6,948 nt of DNA from Methanomassiliicoccales archaeon (GTDB taxonomy: Archaea > Thermoplasmatota > Thermoplasmata > Sysuiplasmatales > Sysuiplasmataceae): assembly GCA_027365715.1 (NCBI GenBank), contig DAHXLZ010000130.1:1-6948 (forward strand), read 5' to 3'. The position numbers and the translations under genes were made by a program. The notes beneath the pieces are model-generated. The model searched no databases. It was not told the DNA's origin and saw nothing but the letters and a program-made list of their open reading frames with translations. Below are positions 6,463 through 6,948 of the stretch, piece by piece. The number at the start of each line of letters is the position of its first letter. Positions within the stretch are counted from its first letter, which is position 1.

Positions 6463-6486
6463 TTTGAAATGGGCGTTGAAATGGGC
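6463..6486 (+). repeat. 12-base tandem duplication
   Basis: TTTGAAATGGGC (6463-6474) is followed directly by GTTGAAATGGGC (6475-6486). Eleven of twelve bases are identical. Two copies only, so it could be a simple slippage product or a paired protein site. Confidence 0.6.
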
Positions 6487-6585
6487 AGCTTCACATGTCT
6501 CATGACCTTCACCTTCCAAGGAACAGAAAAGCGGGCATTGTCAACGCTAACGCTACTCATCAGTCGGGCGAATAGCAGTCAATGC

Positions 6586-6591
6586 AAAAAA
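6586..6591 (-). terminator. Oligo-T terminator after the isocitrate dehydrogenase gene
   Basis: On the minus strand a run of six T begins 5 bases after the TAA stop. Runs of five or more T on the coding strand are the main intrinsic termination signal in euryarchaea. No hairpin is needed or seen. Confidence 0.5.
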
Positions 6592-6596
6592 GGAAG

Positions 6597-6948
6597 TTAC
6601 TGTCCCTGGCCCAGCGAATACCCAGGCTGACCGTCAAATGTGAACAGTCCCTCCGTCTTAACGGGAGGCAGGTCGGCCGCCACGAGCCTTGAGAGGAGTC
6701 CGATGACCATCTCATGGGTTACCGTTCCGCCATTGCCGGGAGCCTGAAAACGGCAGCGCCAGTGGTCCACGCAGAAGGTTTCCGGCATACCGCCGGGATA
6801 CACTTTCGTCCCCCTGTTTGTGATCATCTGAAGCTGAAAATCAGGTCCTGCCTGTTTCTCGAGCTGCTGTCCCAGCATTTCGGCCAATCCGCGCCATTCA
6901 ATAAAGACGTCCACGCCTACCAGCTGCTTGACCTGAAGGGGTCTATTT
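6597..6948 (-). CDS. icd: NADP-dependent isocitrate dehydrogenase, C-terminal part (start beyond window)
   Basis: The minus-strand frame is open to the right edge: 116 residues precede the TAA at 6597-6599, so the gene enters from beyond the window, and the GTG at 6914-6912 is an internal Val codon in GVDVFIEW, not a start. The visible part matches, from memory of the family, the C-terminal extension domain of the roughly 480-500 residue isocitrate dehydrogenases of Thermus and alphaproteobacteria: VDVFIEWRG, MITNRGTKVYPGG, DHWRCRF, then the ending EGLFTFDGQPGYSLGQGQ. The full enzyme oxidises isocitrate to 2-oxoglutarate and CO2 with NADP in the citric acid cycle. The catalytic core is outside the window, so activity cannot be judged. 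The short E. coli-type enzyme lacks this extension. A T6 run lies just after the stop. It converges on the finger-protein gene across about 358 bases. Confidence 0.75.
   Translation of the reverse strand, partial: NRPLQVKQLVGVDVFIEWRGLAEMLGQQLEKQAGPDFQLQMITNRGTKVYPGGMPETFCVDHWRCRFQAPGNGGTVTHEMVIGLLSRLVAADLPPVKTEGLFTFDGQPGYSLGQGQ

Larger units (their letters stand above)
6239..6596. other. Non-coding stretch between convergent genes
   Basis: I see no credible gene in these 358 bases. The open frames are short or run antisense to the finger-protein tail, have weak starts and lack promoters. There is no tRNA T-arm sequence. Small structures are a near-palindrome ATGTTTCCGGAACAT (6361-6375), a GC-rich hairpin GCGGC-AGGC-GCCGC (6434-6447), a 12-base tandem repeat (6463-6486) and AACGCT twice in tandem (6543-6554). 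It may be decayed coding sequence or an unrecognised RNA. Confidence 0.5.

Noticed and set aside
5980..6519. Open frame of 179 codons on the minus strand
   Set aside because: More than half of it is the exact antisense of the finger-protein tail, giving a Pro/Ile-rich low-complexity string, and the rest resembles no protein. No promoter or ribosome site precedes it.
1..6948. tRNA, rRNA, CRISPR repeats, insertion-sequence ends
   Set aside because: A scan by eye found no T-arm consensus, no regularly spaced repeats, no transposase-like frame and no flanking terminal inverted repeats.

Overview
The window looks like chromosomal DNA of a euryarchaeon, most likely from Thermoplasmata. The evidence is archaeal promoter architecture: TATA-like boxes, one with a purine-rich BRE in front, lie about 30 bases before four starts, so these messages would be leaderless or nearly so. 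Base composition is roughly half GC by eye, and the genes are those of a peptide-using heterotroph. The lineage is an inference and no marker gene here settles it. I see no rRNA, tRNA, CRISPR array, insertion sequence or prophage.

Layout. Positions 1-873 (minus) carry argF, ornithine carbamoyltransferase, cut by the left edge just short of its C-terminus. A divergent promoter region of about 180 bases separates it from an S9-family serine peptidase at 1052-2878 (plus), which has a beta-propeller and an alpha/beta-hydrolase domain. This gene converges, with only 42 bases between stop codons, on an M55-family D-aminopeptidase (DppA type) at 2921-3775 (minus). A second divergent promoter region (3776-3892) separates that from a 540-residue protein of no recognised family at 3893-5515 (plus), which ends in a coiled coil and a C-terminal membrane anchor. 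Then comes a 192-residue protein at 5660-6238 (plus) with a C2H2-like finger, in which the second cysteine is aspartate, and a methionine/glycine-rich tail. About 358 bases without a credible gene follow (6239-6596). The right edge holds the C-terminal quarter of a probable NADP-dependent isocitrate dehydrogenase of the Thermus/alphaproteobacterial type (6597-6948, minus).

How they fit together. Every complete gene has its own promoter, and there is no operon. The S9 and M55 enzymes plausibly work in cytosolic peptide breakdown. ArgF and isocitrate dehydrogenase belong to arginine synthesis and to 2-oxoglutarate supply. The two middle genes (3893-5515 and 5660-6238) are the least explained part of the window: a predicted tail-anchored cytosol-facing protein and a small finger protein with a Met/Gly tail. 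Nothing in the sequence shows that they act together.
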